NCBI GenBank assembly: GCA_019918135.1
Contig: WBZZ01003799.1
Span: forward strand, 586,501 to 650,500
Length of the DNA: 64,000 nt
Reading direction: 5' to 3'
From: Paulinella micropora
Taxonomy: Eukaryota; Cercozoa; Imbricatea; Euglyphida; Paulinellidae
Shown piece after piece: positions 61,360 through 64,000 of this stretch. The translations under genes and the position numbers were made by a program. The notes below the pieces were generated by a model. The model did no database searches. It was given only the letters and a program-made list of their open reading frames with translations, and was not told the DNA's origin. How positions within the stretch are numbered: position 1 is the stretch's first letter; every line of letters begins with the position of its first letter.

Positions 61360-62134
61360 GTGAAGCCTGTAAAACAAGAGGGGGACGGAAACAAAAAAGC
61401 CAAGGGTTATAAATTATTCAACGAGCCGTATGCAAATATATTTCTACTTGCCCGTAAGAAGAGCGGGAAAATAACAGCACTCTTTGAAATACTGAAAAGG
61501 ACAACCGACAGAAAGACCCGTATTGTCATTATCGCTTCAACAATACACAAGGACTACATTTATAAAGCAATGGTAAAGCATTTCAAGAACAGGGGAAACC
61601 CAATGGCAATTTATACCTTTGTTAAATCAGATGGTGTTAATGTGATAGACTATGAACTTGACAAACTGAACAGACAGGACGAGCAACACGAAGGAGAAAT
61701 AAAACAGGACAAAGAGGAAATAGAGAAACCAAAATTTCTTTATTTCGGAAAGGAAAAGAAAAAAGAAGAAGGAGGTGAGAAGAAAGGGAGACCAAGTAAG
61801 AGGTTGTTTTTGTTTTGGACGATTTAGGGAGTGGATTAAGAGATAAGTCCGTAAGCGATTTGTTAAAAAGAACAGACACTATAAAAGTAAGGTGATTATG
61901 TCTAGTCAGTATTTGAATGACCTACGGCCAGAAGCCATTAAGCAGTTAGATTATTTGTTAATCTTTCCGGGTCAGTCTCAAGACAAAATGGAACTCGTGT
62001 ATAAACACGTAGACTTATCTTTTGACTTTGATTATTTTCTTCAAAAGTATCACGAGGCTACAAAGGAGAGATTTAATTTTCTTTATGTCTCAAGTGTTGA
62101 TGATGAATTACGGAAAATTTTGCCTATCGCATGA
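61360..62134 (+). mobile_element. PLV 2 A32/FtsK-type DNA packaging ATPase, broken
   Basis: An N-terminal phrase FNEPYANIFLLARKKSGKIT carries a P-loop-like RKKSGK, with IVIIASTIHKDYIYK and a linker rich in Glu/Lys/Gln (EEIEKPKFLYFG). Further on, a DDLGSGLRDKSVSDLLKR phrase looks like Walker B plus arginine-finger region. The end has SSQYLNDLRPEAIKQLDYLL and ATKERFNFLYVSS. This is the order of A32-type ATPases, which pump viral DNA into capsids. The P-loop is atypical, and the gene is broken a few times. Confidence 0.7.
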
Positions 62135-62197
62135 AATAATATTTTTAGAATTATTTTTTTATTTTTGCTGAAAAGATTTTTAAAATCTTTCTAATAT

Positions 62198-62509
62198 ATG
62201 CCAGTATCACCAGTGATAATTTCACGACCATCAGGATATAACATCGGATACAATCCATCAATGCCACAGAAGGGAGGAAAAAAGAAAACTAAGAAGAAGG
62301 GATGTGGACAAAAGGGAGGAAAGATTAACTGGGCAAAGGTCGGAAAAACGGCCTTGGCTGTTAATAAATTCCTTCGCGATAACAAGATTATTTCAAAGAC
62401 CGCTAATGCCCTTGGCGATGTCGGGGTTCCATATGCGTCTCGTATTGGGTCTACCGCCGCAAAACTTGGTTATGGTAAGCAACGAGGAGGAGCTGTAAAG
62501 TTTCATTAA
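62198..62509 (+). mobile_element. PLV 2 small basic glycine-rich virion-like protein
   Basis: 103 residues, open. It begins MPVSPVIISRPSGYNIGYNP, then a Lys/Gly-rich KKGCGQKGGKINWAKVGKTA, an amphipathic helix (LAVNKFLRDNKIISKTANAL) and an end GYGKQRGGAVKFH. Short proteins of this composition are common beside PLV packaging genes and resemble adenoviral core or membrane-lytic proteins in style. That role is inferred. Confidence 0.5.
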
Positions 62510-62561
62510 ATATTTTGTTTCAAATTCTAAATTATTAGAAATATTTTCTTGTTAATATACA

Positions 62562-62786
62562 ATGGTCGCTAGAAAGACTAATAAGAAAAAGGCTAAGGTA
62601 AGACCCCCGCGGGTTTATAGGAATAAGAGCGGGAGACCTTATATTATCCAGAAGGGTAAAAAATATTATCTTAATTTTGGTAAGAAAACAAATGATATGA
62701 GCACACTTCAAATCGTTAAGTTGTTTTTGAAATATATTGGTAAGCCGAGGCCGCAAAGGCAGGGCCGCAAACCAAGGGAAAAATAA
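62562..62786 (+). mobile_element. PLV 2 small very basic protein
   Basis: 74 residues, about one third Lys/Arg. MVARKTNKKKAKVRPPRVYR, then SGRPYIIQKGKKYYLNFGKK and a basic C-terminus (KPRPQRQGRKPREK). It is probably DNA-binding in the virion. It is separated by 52 nt from the preceding gene, on the same strand. Confidence 0.45.
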
Positions 62787-62789
62787 TCA

Positions 62790-63060
62790 AATCTGATTTC
62801 AATCGTCTTGTTGTGCTAATGCTAACACGTTTATAGGTGTGCTTACGCTTCTTATTGGGATAATCTGTCCGTCTCCAAAAATAAATTAAAAACCAAAAGC
62901 GGTTAATCCGATCATATTGTCATAATGAGTTTCCTTTGATTTATGAGGCAATAAACTATGTACTGACAAAATTAAACCACACTCACAAGTGATTTTTTTG
63001 TCTTATTTCTTTATAATATTCTTTTTTCTTTTTTAACAAATATTCTTTATTCTGTTCTCT
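62790..63060. other. Spacer without a gene
   Basis: AT-rich, only short frames. No terminal repeat was recognised. Confidence 0.5.
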
Positions 63061-63504
63061 GTATCCTTTCATGTTCTGTGATAATTGCTCTTTATTTTCT
63101 TAGTATCCTTTCATTTTCTGTGTTAAATGTTCTTTATTTTTTTCATAGTATTTTTTCATTTTTTGTACTATTTGTTCTTTGTTATCTTGATAATATTCAT
63201 CTTTGGTTCTTCTTACTATTATTTTATTTACGCAATTTTGTTTGTCTAATACATTCACCTTCTCTTTTTTCAAGTTCCATTTTGTTATTACAAGGAAATT
63301 CTTCAATTAATTCATATAAGCATCATCAAAAATGACGATTTCAAAAGACGAAATATAATTAAATTTTCCATTCTTCCAACATTTATATTCTCTTTTATGA
63401 GAATAAAGTCTTTTGTATAATGGTTGAGTTGTTGAACCAATATACACCTGATCCGTTTGATATGACCTAATCGCATATATTTTACCTTGTTTATAATCTG
63501 GCAT
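63061..63504 (-). mobile_element. PLV 2 GIY-YIG endonuclease-like gene
   Basis: The minus frame from 63504 has KIYAIRSYQTDQVYIGSTTQ and LYKRLYSHKREYKCWKNGKF: the GIY-YIG pattern (KIYxI, xVYIGST, R in LYKRLYSHK). The continuing DNA encodes Lys-rich repeats of the type YYQDNKEQIVQKMKKYYEKN, which follow GIY-YIG domains in many algal virus genes. It is probably a homing-type or recombination nuclease. It is a remnant with a break in the tail region. Confidence 0.65.
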
Positions 63505-63537
63505 CCTTTTATATCGTTTATTATCGCTATCTTTAAA

Positions 63538-63786
63538 TCATAAATTATCGCATTCATATATATGTGTCCTGTACCAAGAACTATCGCCGGCACAGATTAA
63601 AGGAACCGCATCATCAAAACTAACACACCAATCACTCATAGGCTTATACACACATTTGAATTTAGTTTCAATACCTTGCTTTATACAATAAGCACAACTC
63701 TCATTCTTTTTTTCACTTACCCGCGAGTAAAAGTCGCAGGCAGTCCGACCTAACACAGACCACATAAACAAGAATATTAAAATCAT
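63538..63786 (-). mobile_element. PLV 2 small secreted or membrane Cys-rich protein
   Basis: 82 residues. The hydrophobic start MILIFLFMWSVLGRTA looks like a signal peptide, followed by seven cysteines (CDFYSRVSEKKNESCAYC, KCVYKPMSDWC, LICAGDSSWYRTHIYEC). The spacing recalls a PSI-type disulfide domain, but this is weak. Function unknown. It is the last gene seen before the window end; 63790-64000 holds only short frames. Confidence 0.4.
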
Positions 63787-64000
63787 TTTTCATATATTAT
63801 TATTATTATACTATTTTTCTAAAAAAAAATTTTAATCTTTGTATATGATGAGTGAGTTCAAATACCAAAAGATTATTTTTCTGAGTCTTAAACATTTTAA
63901 TCATGTTAATTATCCACTTTGAAGTGTCTTTGTAATTTAATTTTTTATGTCCATCACTATATAGTCTCTTTTTTAAAGCCTGTGCTAACTCTTTTATAGT

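Larger units (their letters stand above)
47385..64000. mobile_element. Polinton-like virus fossil 2, large, with duplicated and inverted parts; continues past the window
   Basis: AT-rich DNA carries PLV core genes: protein-primed polymerase B, major capsid, penton-like, fibre-like protein, adenain-type protease, A32-like ATPase, small basic proteins and a GIY-YIG nuclease. The left part (47580-53450) is one polymerase-side unit. 53460-54866 is an inverted 5' half of a second, diverged polymerase. 55150 onward is the virion-gene side with its own DUF3820-like pair. So two related elements, or one element with internal duplication and inversion, are merged here. Capsid, fibre-like and protease frames look whole; polymerase, penton and ATPase genes are broken, with several breaks in all. 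No integrase and no terminal repeats were seen. Confidence 0.85.

Overview
The window looks like nuclear DNA of a unicellular eukaryote, most likely an alga or another protist. The evidence is an intron-rich host gene, very long simple-sequence tracts, LINEs and tRNA-derived SINEs, a CRN/RHS-type effector gene, and fossil DNA viruses of the Polinton-like virus (PLV) group, which are known mostly from protists. I cannot fix the species. Only one host gene is clearly recognisable: an RMND5/GID2 E3 ubiquitin-ligase homologue at 640-3959. Almost everything else is mobile or formerly mobile DNA.

Layout. 1-640 holds a LINE remnant. 640-3959 is the RMND5-like gene, with a roughly 1 kb CATATA-type satellite in one intron. 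Directly after its stop codon starts an LTR-type retroelement fossil with extraordinarily long direct repeats (4.2 kb visible in both copies, perhaps 5.4 kb in full, about 0.3-0.4% different by eye) and only scraps of gag and protease between them. The right repeat is interrupted by a truncated PLV (15864 to about 23640) carrying capsid pieces, a protein-primed DNA polymerase B and a zinc-finger gene. 23710-28490 holds a second retroelement gag remnant with CCCH and CCHC fingers and about 1.3 kb with no gene. 28492-30183 encodes a DUF7869-like, transposase-like protein. 31413-32973 is a CRN/RHS-like NTPase plus nuclease gene. 33060-37930 is a tract of GATA, GAA and AAT microsatellites with nested tRNA-derived SINEs. 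37926-44103 is a nearly full-length LINE. 44104-45860 has more SINEs and microsatellites. 46262-47028 encodes a coiled-coil protein with heptad-like repeats.

47385 to the window end is a second, larger PLV region that leaves the window on the right. It has a polymerase, major capsid protein, penton-like protein, adenain-type maturation protease, A32-type packaging ATPase, small basic virion-like proteins and a GIY-YIG nuclease. The capsid, fibre-like and protease genes still look whole, whereas the polymerase and ATPase are broken. The left part contains a rearranged second copy of several genes.

The two PLVs share a layout: zinc-finger gene, polymerase, a pair of small DUF3820-like proteins, then a convergent fibre-like gene and the major capsid gene. 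No retroviral-type integrase was seen in either, which argues for PLV rather than a classical Polinton. The LINE and the SINEs share (ATT)n tails, which suggests that this LINE family, or a close relative, mobilises the SINEs.
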